Below are positions 1 to 5,770 of a stretch of 6,864 nt of DNA, piece by piece. Source of the DNA: Actinomycetota bacterium (lineage in GTDB: Bacteria; Acidobacteriota; Blastocatellia; Chloracidobacteriales; Chloracidobacteriaceae); NCBI GenBank assembly GCA_013298335.1, contig JAAFHI010000174.1:1-6864 (forward strand), read 5' to 3'. The position numbers were made by a program, and so were the translations under genes. Below the pieces are notes generated by a model, which was not told where the DNA came from, made no database searches, and saw nothing but the letters and a program-made list of their open reading frames with translations. The stretch's first letter is position 1, and every line of letters starts with the position of its first letter.

Positions 1-129
1 GGCGACGCCGACACCGCCGATCTCTACACCGGAATTTCCCGCGCGGTGGACAAGACCCTGTGGTTTCTGGAGTCGCATATACAGCAGTCAGCAGTCAGTG
101 GCCAGCAGTCAGTAGTCAGTAGTCAGTAG
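1..129 (+). CDS. dps: Dps-family DNA-protection ferritin, C-terminal fragment
   Basis: Only the last 42 codons are inside the window; frame 1 is open from base 1 to the TAG at 127-129. The first ~28 residues (GDADTADLYTGISRAVDKTL, then WFLESHIQ) match the C-terminal helix of E. coli-type Dps, where the pattern is DxDTADIxTxxSRxxDKxLWFIE. Dps proteins form 12-subunit cages that oxidise Fe(II) with peroxide and shield DNA in stress. The recognisable protein ends at about residue 28 (base 84). The remaining ~14 residues (QSAVSGQQSVVSSQ) are encoded by the heptamer array that begins at base 83, so the usual stop seems to have been lost and a stop inside the array is used instead. The gene is convergent with ompH and shares its terminator. 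The assignment rests on a short but characteristic segment; the iron-site residues lie upstream, outside the window. Confidence 0.8.
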   Translation, partial: GDADTADLYTGISRAVDKTLWFLESHIQQSAVSGQQSVVSSQ

Positions 130-222
130 TCAGCAGTCAGTGGCCAGCAGTCAGTAGCCAGCAGTCAGTCGCCAGTTGTCGGCAGTCAGTAGCCAGCAGT
201 CAGTCGCCAGTTGTCGGCAGTC
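83..222 (+). repeat. Heptamer tandem array A (20 x 7 bp, AGYAGTC-like)
   Basis: Twenty contiguous 7-bp units in perfect register. The commonest are AGCAGTC (7 copies) and AGTAGTC (3), with variants AGTAGCC, AGTGGCC, AGTCGCC, AGTTGTC and GGCAGTC. The array begins inside the dps reading frame and ends 24 bp before the terminator stem. Its second half holds a perfect 35-bp (five-unit) duplication, 153-187 and 188-222. Read as GTCAGTA it has the same sense, relative to dps, as array B has relative to ompH. It resembles the heptanucleotide short tandem repeats known between genes in cyanobacteria and some Acidobacteriota; function unknown. Confidence 0.95.
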
Positions 223-242
223 AGCCGGATGGTTTCACCTAC

Positions 243-287
243 AAAAAAAGAACCCACGCCCTTGATCCGGCGTGGGTTCTTTCTTTT
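243..287. terminator. Bidirectional intrinsic terminator between dps and ompH
   Basis: A 14-bp perfect stem pairs 247-260 (AAAGAACCCACGCC) with 269-282 (GGCGTGGGTTCTTT) around an 8-nt loop. The left side is flanked by an A-run (243-249), which is a U-tract for - strand transcription. The right side carries TTTCTTTT for + strand transcription. It lies between the convergent 3' ends of dps and ompH and can serve both. It is placed between the two inverted heptamer arrays, so a read-through RNA could extend the pairing into the arrays. Confidence 0.92.
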
Positions 288-290
288 CAT

Positions 291-367
291 TACTGACTAC
301 TGACTACTGGCTACTGACTACTGGCTACTGACTACTGACTACTGACTACTGACTACTGACTACTGAC
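291..367 (-). repeat. Heptamer tandem array B (11 x 7 bp, TACTGAC on + strand)
   Basis: Eleven units in register: nine TACTGAC and two TACTGGC (305-311 and 319-325). On the - strand this reads (GTCAGTA)n, the same motif and gene-relative orientation as array A. The array overlaps the last codons of ompH: the CAG-TAG that ends the protein is repeat sequence. It is more uniform than array A, which suggests more recent expansion or homogenisation. The stretch 108-133 of array A is perfectly complementary to part of it, so the two arrays form a long inverted repeat. Confidence 0.95.
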
Positions 368-944
368 CGGGAGTCGTTCCGGTGGGTTTCCTGCCGGGGT
401 TGGCCGCGTTGTATTTGGCGGCGAAGTCGTCGGTGATATCAATGCCGGGCGCGATGTAGATGAGGCCGCCGGCTTTGGCCGCGGTCGCGACGTCGAGCAT
501 AATCTGGATGCCCTTTTCCTTGGCGTAGGCTTCGAGGGCTTTGCCGATCTTCTCCTGAAGCGGGCCGAGCACGATCCCGGCGCGCTTGTCGACGGCATCC
601 TTCAGGTCTTCCTGCTTCCGTTTGAAGTCGATTTTCTTCTTTTCGAGTTCTTCGATCCGCTTCTGGCGGATTTCCGGGGCGAGGGAATCGGCGAGCCGCT
701 GGAGGGCGTCGTCCTCGGCCTGAATTTCAGCGCCCATTTTCTGAAGGGATTCGGTACTGGGGCGAAATTCGTTCGACAGAACTTCGATCTGCTGACGGAA
801 TTCGACGATGAGTCCGTTGAAGGAACTGGTATCGACAACGGCGATCTTGGCCGATGACTGGGCGGGGGCGGTCTGGGCCGCGGCGGAAGCACCCAGGCCG
901 AGGCTGGTCAGGACAGTCAGGATAAGGACGGGGAAAAACTTCAT
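360..944 (-). CDS. skp: Skp/OmpH-family periplasmic chaperone
   Basis: A 194-residue protein beginning with a Sec signal peptide (positive MK start, hydrophobic residues 4-20, likely cleavage after ASAAA near residue 23). Residue ~33 begins KIAVVDTSSFN, the typical first strand of the OmpH/Skp domain. Residues ~50-125 are a charged Lys/Glu/Gln-rich segment that would form the long coiled-coil arms. Residues ~126-178 return to the body domain (LQEKIGKALEAYAKEKG, then IMLD and the closing GIDITDDFAAKYN), as in OmpH proteins. The family forms trimers that hold unfolded outer-membrane proteins in the periplasm. Length is a little above E. coli Skp because of the signal region and a Pro/Gly/Thr-rich tail. 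The start has a GA-rich ribosome site (954-966) 9 nt upstream. It follows bamA by 66 nt on the same strand, so one transcript is likely. Its stop codon lies in heptamer array B. Confidence 0.9.
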   Translation of the reverse strand: MKFFPVLILTVLTSLGLGASAAAQTAPAQSSAKIAVVDTSSFNGLIVEFRQQIEVLSNEFRPSTESLQKMGAEIQAEDDALQRLADSLAPEIRQKRIEELEKKKIDFKRKQEDLKDAVDKRAGIVLGPLQEKIGKALEAYAKEKGIQIMLDVATAAKAGGLIYIAPGIDITDDFAAKYNAANPGRKPTGTTPGQ

Positions 945-1010
945 GGATGGAAACTCTCTCTCTTTCTCATCGGCGTCGGAAACCCGAAGCCGGAAACATT
1001 GACCGGCGCA

Positions 1011-3938
1011 TCAGAAGGTTCTGCCGACGGTGAAACGAATCGTGGTGCGCTGCTCGCGAATACCAAGTTGGCGTGGGTCGAAGATGTTGGTCTTGGCACC
1101 GGGGTTGTACGCGAAGATAAGGCGGAACGGCACCTGAAGCACGGGCAGGTTGACCTGTACTTCAACCCCGATCGACGAACGGAAATTCCGTCCGATGCCG
1201 CCGAGGGAGTTCCGAAGGTCGATTTCGGTCCGCTGAACCTGAGAGGCCTGCACGATGGCGGCGCGGTAGCCGGTCGGAAGCGGATTCGGAGGATTCGGGT
1301 CGCGCGTGCCGTCGGGGCGCAGGAAGATCGTGCCGGAGTTCAGCGAGAACGGATCGGGACCGAGGAACGCCGACAGCGGATTGGTGGTGATGCTCTGGTT
1401 GCCGATTTTCCGGAGGTTGAAGGCCGACCCGGCGTCGGCGAACAGCGCCGCCGAGAAGGGGCCGGCAATCGGAATTCGGTACTCGACGTTCAGCAGTACC
1501 TGCGAGTCGCCGCCGACGAGGAAGAAGCGCGGCTGACCGGCGGGCGACGCAAACAGGCGGTCGGTGTAGGTGTAATCGCTGATCACGGTCGGCGAGACCT
1601 GCACGCCGGGCTGGAGGACCTGTCCGGTGACGGCGTCCACGACGCGGACGTTCGAGGTGGTCCGGAAATCCAGAAGTTCGGCAATCGGGCCGATCGAACG
1701 GATGTTGTAGCCGCGAATCGTGAATTCACCGCCGGTGAAGGTCCGGCTCTGGAGCGGAATCCCCCCGATGAAGGCAAACGAGTTGCTCTGGAAGGGCGTT
1801 CCGTAGGGGCTGCTGTGCGAACCGAGAAAACGCAGTCCGAGCACCGCGGGCTTGTCGCCGCGGGCCAGAAACTTGAAGGCGTGGAATTCGCGATATTCGA
1901 CCGAGGGCGAGAACGTCTTGACCTTGCCGCCCAGACCCGACCACGACATGCTGAGCGACAGGTTGCGCCCGCTGGTCGGATCGAGCTGGCTGTTGACGGT
2001 GTTGTAGACGATGGACGGCGACAGCGTGCTCGCGGTGATGCCCGGCTGGGCGAAGGTCACGAGAATGTTGTTGGTCGGATCGTTGTCGGTATTGACCGGC
2101 GGGTCGGTGATTTTCGAGGTGCTGAACCCGTAGGAAACCCCGACGCGGGTGAAGCGCGCGATCTTGCTGAACCGCTTGGTCAGAACGCCGAGCGGGGAAG
2201 ACAGCGACACGGTCGCCCCGGTGCTGGAGCTGGTAAAGAGGAACCGGTCGTCGATGTTGAAGCCGCCGAAGAGCCCGTTGCCGACGCCGACGCCCGACAG
2301 ACCGTCGGCGTATTTGAAGCGCTGGCTGAAGACCGACACCCCGAAGCCGATACGACGGTCGAGGAAGTAGGGATCGGAGTAGGACAGCGAGATGTTGCGC
2401 TGGCGGTTTCCGATCTGGACGTCCGCCGAAATGCTCTGGCCGTAGCCGAAAAGGTTGTTGGTCGTGTAGGTCAGTCCGATGAATGAACCGCCGACGCCCG
2501 AGACGCCGCCCGAAAACTGAATCTGCTGGCGGCCCTTTTCCTTCACCTTGATGGTGATGTCGACCGTCTTGTTGCGCTCGTCGGTCGACGTTTGAAGGTC
2601 TTCCTTCTTGATTTCCTCGAAGAAACCGAGCTGGTTGAGCAGGAGCGTGCTGTATTCCATCAGTTCCTGATTGTAGGGCTCGCCTTCGCCGACCAGCAGT
2701 TCGCGGCGCAGAACCTTGTCGCGGGTGTTGTTGTTGCCGGTGAATTCGATGGTCCGAACGGTGTAGACCGAGCCTTCCTCGACCGTGATGTTGAAATTCG
2801 CCACGCCATCCGTTTCACCCCCCGTCGGCGGCTTGAAGTCGGGAACGACGTTGGTGTCGGCCTGAATGTAGCCCCGGCTGCCATAGGCTTTCTTGAGCCG
2901 CTCATACACGCCTTCGCGGATGGTTTTCGCGCTGGCGACGTCGCCCTTCTTCATTCCCGAAATCAGTACGACCTGTTCCGGCGTGAAAATGGTCGAACCC
3001 TCGGAGGTGATTTCCCCGAACCGGTAGCGCGTGCCTTCGTCGATGGGAATGGTCAGTTTCTGGCCTTCGGACTTCTTCGAGAAAAGGGTGCCCAGAATTG
3101 GAATTCCCCCGCCGACGAGCCCGATGTTTTCAATGGCCGGTTCGCCGATGGTGGGCCGCAGATAGCCCTTTTCGCGCAGGAACTGCTGGACCAACTGCAT
3201 GTCGGTCTGGAATTTCTCGGGCGAGTAGACGTCCTTGGAGGTGAAGCGCGTGAAGAGGCTCGACTGCTTCGTGTATTTCATCGCCTTCCGCAACTGGCGG
3301 TCGGAAAAGACCTTGTTGCCGTCGAAGTCGATTTTCACGATGCGGACGCGCGGGCCTTCGTCAATATTGAAGATGACGACCAGCGAGGTTTTCGAAATGT
3401 CTTCGGTCTCGGACGTGACGGTCGCCTTCGGGCGTCCGCGCTCGCTCAGCATGGAGCGCAGTTCCTCCTCGGCGCGTTTGACCTGCACCGGGTCGTACTG
3501 CGAGTCCTTGGTGAGCGAAATCCGCTTTTCCTTGAACCGGGTCAGCACGTCGCTCAACTGAACCGATTTCAACCCTTCGTACTGAATATCGCGGATGACC
3601 GGATATTCGGTCAGGTTGAAGACGATGATGACGCCGCCGGAATTGCCCGGTTCGAGCACGACGTTGCTTTTGAGCGCGTCGAAAAAGCCCTGCGCGAGCA
3701 CTGCCGTGTAGTCGCGCCGGACCTGCTCCTGGCTGTAGAGGTCGCCCGGCTTGGTTGAGACATAAAGCCGGAGGGTGTCGTTCGGAATGCGACGGTTGCC
3801 GCGGAACTGCACATCTTCGACCAGTTGCTGTTGCACCGGCGCGTCTTGCGCCCATGCACGACCACTCGGACCGGCAGCCGGGAGACATCCCAGCAACGTG
3901 AGGCAGAGCGCCGCGCGCAGTAACCATCGCTTCGTCAT
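1011..3938 (-). CDS. bamA: BamA, outer-membrane protein assembly factor (Omp85)
   Basis: A 975-residue precursor. Residues 1-30 are a signal peptide (MTKRWLLRAALCLTLLG, then a likely cut at AWA/Q). Five POTRA domains follow at about 40-112, 113-196, 197-303, 304-391 and 392-468, each opening with an I/V-x-F/Y-x-GN/G-type strand (VQFRGNRRI, IDFDGNKVF, IEFTGNNNT) and closing on an acidic-Gly turn such as DEG or EEG. The C-terminal barrel spans ~472-975. It includes SDPYFLDRRIG, the loop-6 signature IRGYN at 741-745 (equivalent of VRGF), GGDSQVLLNVEYRIP and a last strand RTTIRFTVGRTF ending in Phe, as expected for a beta-signal. BamA is the essential catalyst that folds OMPs into the outer membrane. 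It is longer than E. coli BamA (~810), with extra loops near 755-808 and 842-905 and a Gly-rich insert at 270-292 in POTRA 3. The start at 3938 was chosen because the signal peptide begins there; the open frame extends to 4067, but that ATG falls within the predicted promoter. No good ribosome site is seen. ompH is next downstream. Confidence 0.96.
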   Translation of the reverse strand: MTKRWLLRAALCLTLLGCLPAAGPSGRAWAQDAPVQQQLVEDVQFRGNRRIPNDTLRLYVSTKPGDLYSQEQVRRDYTAVLAQGFFDALKSNVVLEPGNSGGVIIVFNLTEYPVIRDIQYEGLKSVQLSDVLTRFKEKRISLTKDSQYDPVQVKRAEEELRSMLSERGRPKATVTSETEDISKTSLVVIFNIDEGPRVRIVKIDFDGNKVFSDRQLRKAMKYTKQSSLFTRFTSKDVYSPEKFQTDMQLVQQFLREKGYLRPTIGEPAIENIGLVGGGIPILGTLFSKKSEGQKLTIPIDEGTRYRFGEITSEGSTIFTPEQVVLISGMKKGDVASAKTIREGVYERLKKAYGSRGYIQADTNVVPDFKPPTGGETDGVANFNITVEEGSVYTVRTIEFTGNNNTRDKVLRRELLVGEGEPYNQELMEYSTLLLNQLGFFEEIKKEDLQTSTDERNKTVDITIKVKEKGRQQIQFSGGVSGVGGSFIGLTYTTNNLFGYGQSISADVQIGNRQRNISLSYSDPYFLDRRIGFGVSVFSQRFKYADGLSGVGVGNGLFGGFNIDDRFLFTSSSTGATVSLSSPLGVLTKRFSKIARFTRVGVSYGFSTSKITDPPVNTDNDPTNNILVTFAQPGITASTLSPSIVYNTVNSQLDPTSGRNLSLSMSWSGLGGKVKTFSPSVEYREFHAFKFLARGDKPAVLGLRFLGSHSSPYGTPFQSNSFAFIGGIPLQSRTFTGGEFTIRGYNIRSIGPIAELLDFRTTSNVRVVDAVTGQVLQPGVQVSPTVISDYTYTDRLFASPAGQPRFFLVGGDSQVLLNVEYRIPIAGPFSAALFADAGSAFNLRKIGNQSITTNPLSAFLGPDPFSLNSGTIFLRPDGTRDPNPPNPLPTGYRAAIVQASQVQRTEIDLRNSLGGIGRNFRSSIGVEVQVNLPVLQVPFRLIFAYNPGAKTNIFDPRQLGIREQRTTIRFTVGRTF

Positions 3939-4043
3939 AACGTCAGAATGAAGGCGTCCGGAAAGCACGGAAGGTAAGTTCAGAATGAAGGTTTCGACAT
4001 CGGGGCGGCACAGGCTACTCCAAATTGTCGAGAAGGACGGCGA

Positions 4044-4071
4044 ATAATACAGAATCATTCCCCACAATCAA
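4044..4071 (-). promoter_or_regulatory. Predicted sigma70-type promoter for bamA-ompH
   Basis: On the - strand, TTGATT (4066-4071) is followed by a 16-nt spacer and TATTAT (4044-4049), matching TTGACA/TATAAT at four and five of six positions. Transcription would start near 4037, giving a leader of about 100 nt before the bamA ATG at 3938. Its position rules out the longer open frame starting at 4067 as the real protein start. Prediction from consensus only. Confidence 0.6.
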
Positions 4072-4253
4072 GGTGAGACACGTTCGTCGGAAATGGACAC
4101 AACGAAAAAGAGACCGTGAAAAAAGGTGCTGTACGGCCTTTCACACGCCCGAACCGTCGGTTGGTTCAGCTTTTTCGTCGGGAAGTTCATCCTTTATATA
4201 TAAGGACGGGCGGCTGAACCGCTCCCGCGCGACGTGCGTCGCCCGGATCGCAT

Positions 4254-4291
4254 CCCTGAACCGAATTTCCCCCCGGGAAAATGGTTCAGGG
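4254..4291. repeat. 38-nt imperfect palindrome/hairpin upstream of the 21-bp array
   Basis: Outer arms CCCTGAACC (4254-4262) and GGTTCAGGG (4283-4291) are a perfect 9-bp inverted repeat. Inside them ATTTCCC (4265-4271) pairs with GGGAAAAT (4275-4282) with one bulged A, leaving a CCC loop. The whole element is nearly continuous stem. No T-run follows on either strand, so it does not look like an intrinsic terminator. It could be a protein-binding palindrome, an RNA structure in a long lspA leader, or a remnant palindromic element. Confidence 0.75.
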
Positions 4292-4306
4292 CGGATTCCC
4301 GGCGCT

Positions 4307-4558
4307 GTGGGACAGCGGCAGAGTGCCGTGGGACGGCGACAGAGTGCCGTGGGACAGCGGCAGAGTGCCGTGGGACAGCGACAGAGTGCCGTGGGACAGC
4401 GACAGAGTGGCGTGGGACGGCGACAGAGTGCCGTGGGACGGCGACAGAGTGCCGTGGGACAGCGACAGGGTGGCGTGGGACGGCGACAGAGTGCCGTGGG
4501 ACAGCGACAGGGTGGCGTGGGACGGCGACAGAGTGCCGTGGGACAGTAAAAGTGAGGC
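4307..4558. repeat. 21-bp minisatellite, 11 units plus one degenerate unit
   Basis: Eleven tandem 21-bp units occupy 4307-4537 with no gaps; the consensus is GTGGGAC-RGCGRCA-GRGTGSC. A decayed twelfth unit (4538-4558, GTGGGACAGT, then divergent) ends the array. All variation is at four positions in the unit (8, 12, 16 and 20), each with only two bases. Units 8-9 and 10-11 are a perfect 42-bp duplication (4454-4495, 4496-4537). No stop codon occurs in any of the six frames of the unit, which creates long open frames that are probably not genes. The array sits ~155 bp before lspA and may be part of its leader. Confidence 0.95.
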
Positions 4559-4634
4559 GCGGGACACGGGAATTTCACCCTATCCGGTGTCATTCCGGCT
4601 TCCATTCCCCGACCTGAACGTGTAAGAGAAGACG

Positions 4635-4658
4635 CGGTCGCCCCGCGCGGGCGAACCG
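4635..4658 (+). other. GC-rich hairpin in the lspA leader
   Basis: CGGTCGCCC (4635-4643) pairs with GGGCGAACCG (4649-4658) with one bulged A and a CGCGC loop. It ends 14 nt before the GGAAGGAA ribosome site of lspA. No T-run directly follows, so termination is unlikely. It could affect translation or mRNA stability, but this is speculative. Confidence 0.45.
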
Positions 4659-4672
4659 TCGTCACTTTTCCC

Positions 4673-4680
4673 GGAAGGAA
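4673..4680 (+). promoter_or_regulatory. Ribosome binding site of lspA
   Basis: GGAAGGAA lies 12 nt before the ATG at 4693, a slightly long but workable spacing. The last four bases can pair with TTCC at 4684-4687, so the site may be partly folded. Confidence 0.6.
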
Positions 4681-4692
4681 TCGTTCCCGCCC

Positions 4693-5229
4693 ATGCCGTT
4701 TGCGCCGCCCCGCTTCATCTATTTCGGAATTACCCTGCTGGTCGTCCTGCTCGATCAGGCGAGCAAGCGCTGGGTGTACACGGTGTTGCGGACGACGCCG
4801 GGCCGGACGAAATCCGTCATCGGCGGCTTTCTCGACCTGAGTTACGCGGAAAATCCGGGCATTGCGTTCAGCATGTTCAACAGCGGCGAGGCCTCGACGC
4901 GCTTCATCCTGCTCGGCATCGCGATCTGCGCCGCGCTCGGCATCGGGACCTACAGTTTTCTCCTGCCGCGGACGCAATGGCGCATGCTGACGATCCTGGC
5001 GCTGATTCTCGGCGGCATCCTCGGAAACGCGATTGACCGCGCGGCCTATGGCTGGGTCATCGACTTCATCGACTGCTACGTCGGCGCGAGCCACTTCCCG
5101 ACCTTCAACATTGCCGACAGCGCCATCTCGACCGGCGCGTTCTTCCTTGCGCTCGAAACGCTTTTCGGTCAGCGGACGTCGTCTCCCGCGCCCGCTGACC
5201 AACCCGGAAATTCAGTCGCCGAAAGCTGA
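4693..5229 (+). CDS. lspA: Lipoprotein signal peptidase (signal peptidase II)
   Basis: A 178-residue inner-membrane aspartic protease that removes the signal peptide from diacylglyceryl-modified prolipoproteins (after Lgt, before Lnt). All conserved LspA blocks are present in order: LLDQASKRW (~19-27), ENPGIAFSMF (53-62), GGILGNAIDR (107-116), VIDFIDCYVG (122-131) and FPTFNIADSAIS (135-146). The expected catalytic aspartates are D115 and D142. Four membrane segments are visible at about 8-22, 70-90, 97-113 and 143-160, normal for the family, and the length is normal with a hydrophilic tail of ~18 residues. The start is the ATG after GGAAGGAA. It is divergent from bamA; its product could process BAM lipoprotein subunits, but that is a general role, not evidence of co-regulation. 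No terminator is seen directly after it, so it might be co-transcribed with the small gene downstream. Confidence 0.96.
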   Translation: MPFAPPRFIYFGITLLVVLLDQASKRWVYTVLRTTPGRTKSVIGGFLDLSYAENPGIAFSMFNSGEASTRFILLGIAICAALGIGTYSFLLPRTQWRMLTILALILGGILGNAIDRAAYGWVIDFIDCYVGASHFPTFNIADSAISTGAFFLALETLFGQRTSSPAPADQPGNSVAES

Positions 5230-5441
5230 CCGAAGCAGGGTTCAACCTGAACCTGGGTCCGAAACGGGCGTTTCCAGTGTACGGAAAGCCACCGGAGTCG
5301 CGTCTTGCACCGGTACTTCTTTTTCGGCAAGGTTGGTTCATTCGCCCCGACGCAACGTAATTCGCAGATGCAACGTCCATCCTGCGTCGGAAATTGCACA
5401 AACAAGCTCGGAACTTTCCCAGTGGAAGGAGCAATAACGAG
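5230..5441 (+). other. lspA to small-gene spacer with inverted repeats
   Basis: This 212-bp gap begins with a small hairpin GGTTCA-acc-TGAACC (5239-5253) that lacks a T-run. It later contains an 8-bp inverted repeat CCGACGCA/TGCGTCGG (5347-5354, 5383-5390), whose 28-nt loop carries two ACGT motifs. The latter could be a structured leader or operator for the small gene that starts at 5442. No good promoter consensus was found. Confidence 0.4.
5426..5431 (+). promoter_or_regulatory. Ribosome binding site of the small gene
   Basis: AAGGAG is a near-perfect Shine-Dalgarno sequence 10 nt before the ATG at 5442. It decides the start in favour of 5442 over an upstream in-frame TTG at 5394. Confidence 0.75.
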
Positions 5442-5708
5442 ATGGCACGTTTTCAAGACCCGGAAATGCAGTTCGCTCCCCTTGAAGTGGTTGAACGGCT
5501 GTTGGCCCTGTGTGAACAGGATGGATACCCGGCGTCACTGTATCTTTCGTCGGATTTTGACCTGGTCATGTATCTGGACGCCCTCGGTTTCGACGCCTAC
5601 AGCATGACCAACTCCGTTGACCAAACGCAGGCAATCAATTTCAAACGTCCGTCGGTCAACATGATTCCAAGCGGCGACAAGGTTCACTGTCACGAGACCG
5701 GACACTGA
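5442..5708 (+). CDS. Small hypothetical protein with His/Cys-rich C-terminus (88 aa)
   Basis: I do not recognise a family. The 88-residue product starts MARFQDPEMQ and has no signal peptide or membrane segment. Residues ~13-25 look like an amphipathic helix (PLEVVERLLALCE). Residues 30-55 (ASLYLSSDFDLVMYLDALGF) are mixed alpha/beta and acidic. The C-terminal tail KVHCHETGH places His82, Cys83, His84 and His88 together, a plausible metal or haem ligand cluster, though this is inference. A strong ribosome site and a large terminator just downstream support a real expressed gene. Base composition is less GC-rich than lspA and the photolyase gene, consistent with a different history, but the gene is too short to be sure. 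It may share a transcript with lspA (212 bp upstream). Confidence 0.65.
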   Translation: MARFQDPEMQFAPLEVVERLLALCEQDGYPASLYLSSDFDLVMYLDALGFDAYSMTNSVDQTQAINFKRPSVNMIPSGDKVHCHETGH

Positions 5709-5716
5709 TCCGGGGT

Positions 5717-5744
5717 TTTTCAGCTTTGAGTTTTCAGTTTTACG
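5717..5744 (+). repeat. Short degenerate heptamer run (TTTTCAG type)
   Basis: Four 7-bp units in register, TTTTCAG, CTTTGAG, TTTTCAG and TTTTACG, begin 8 bp after the stop codon of the small gene. This is a third gene 3' end in the window with 7-bp periodic sequence, though the motif differs from the GTCAGTA arrays and only four units are present. Confidence 0.5.
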
Positions 5745-5770
5745 TTCGCGCCGGTTGCAGGTTTTGAAAC

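Larger units (their letters stand above)
3939..4692. other. Divergent bamA/lspA intergenic region (754 bp)
   Basis: No convincing gene lies in this stretch. It holds the bamA promoter (4044-4071), an imperfect inverted repeat GTGAA...AAGG/CCTTTCAC (4116-4144), an 8-bp inverted repeat GGTTCAGC/GCTGAACC (4163-4170, 4213-4220) enclosing the palindrome TTATATATAA (4194-4203), a 38-nt hairpin (4254-4291), the 21-bp array (4307-4537 plus a degenerate copy), a GC-rich hairpin in the lspA leader (4635-4658) and the lspA ribosome site. No clear sigma70 promoter for lspA was found. The AT palindrome is a possible -10 region, but no convincing -35 precedes it on either strand. Confidence 0.7.

Noticed and set aside
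83..367. CRISPR-like array
   Set aside because: The units are 7 bp and contiguous, with no unique spacers of regular length and no cas genes nearby.
999..2486. Long + strand open frame of 495 residues opposite bamA
   Set aside because: It is antisense to a clear BamA barrel, is very rich in charged residues (Arg, Glu, Asp) and Gly/Val as expected from reversed GC-rich codons, and has no recognisable domain.
2592..3758. + strand open frame of 388 residues opposite the bamA POTRA region
   Set aside because: Shadow of bamA on the opposite strand; composition is typical of antisense frames and no family is recognisable.
3885..3938. Lipobox-like LLGC near residue 18 of BamA
   Set aside because: The signal peptide continues to a better signal peptidase I site (AWA/Q) and BamA is not a lipoprotein; the match is probably chance.
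4307..4537. Descent of the 21-bp unit from three 7-bp units of the dps/ompH array
   Set aside because: 21 equals 3 x 7, but the three thirds of the unit show no convincing similarity to one another or to GTCAGTA.
4281..4625. + strand repeat-protein frame (WDSDRVP heptapeptides) in the 21-bp array
   Set aside because: All six frames of the repeat unit are open, unit variation changes amino acids freely in the frames checked, and no ribosome site fits well. A translated repeat peptide cannot be fully excluded.
4141..5202. - strand open frame of 353 residues across lspA and the 21-bp array
   Set aside because: It is antisense to lspA and passes through the 21-bp repeat, which has no stop in any frame; no domain is visible.
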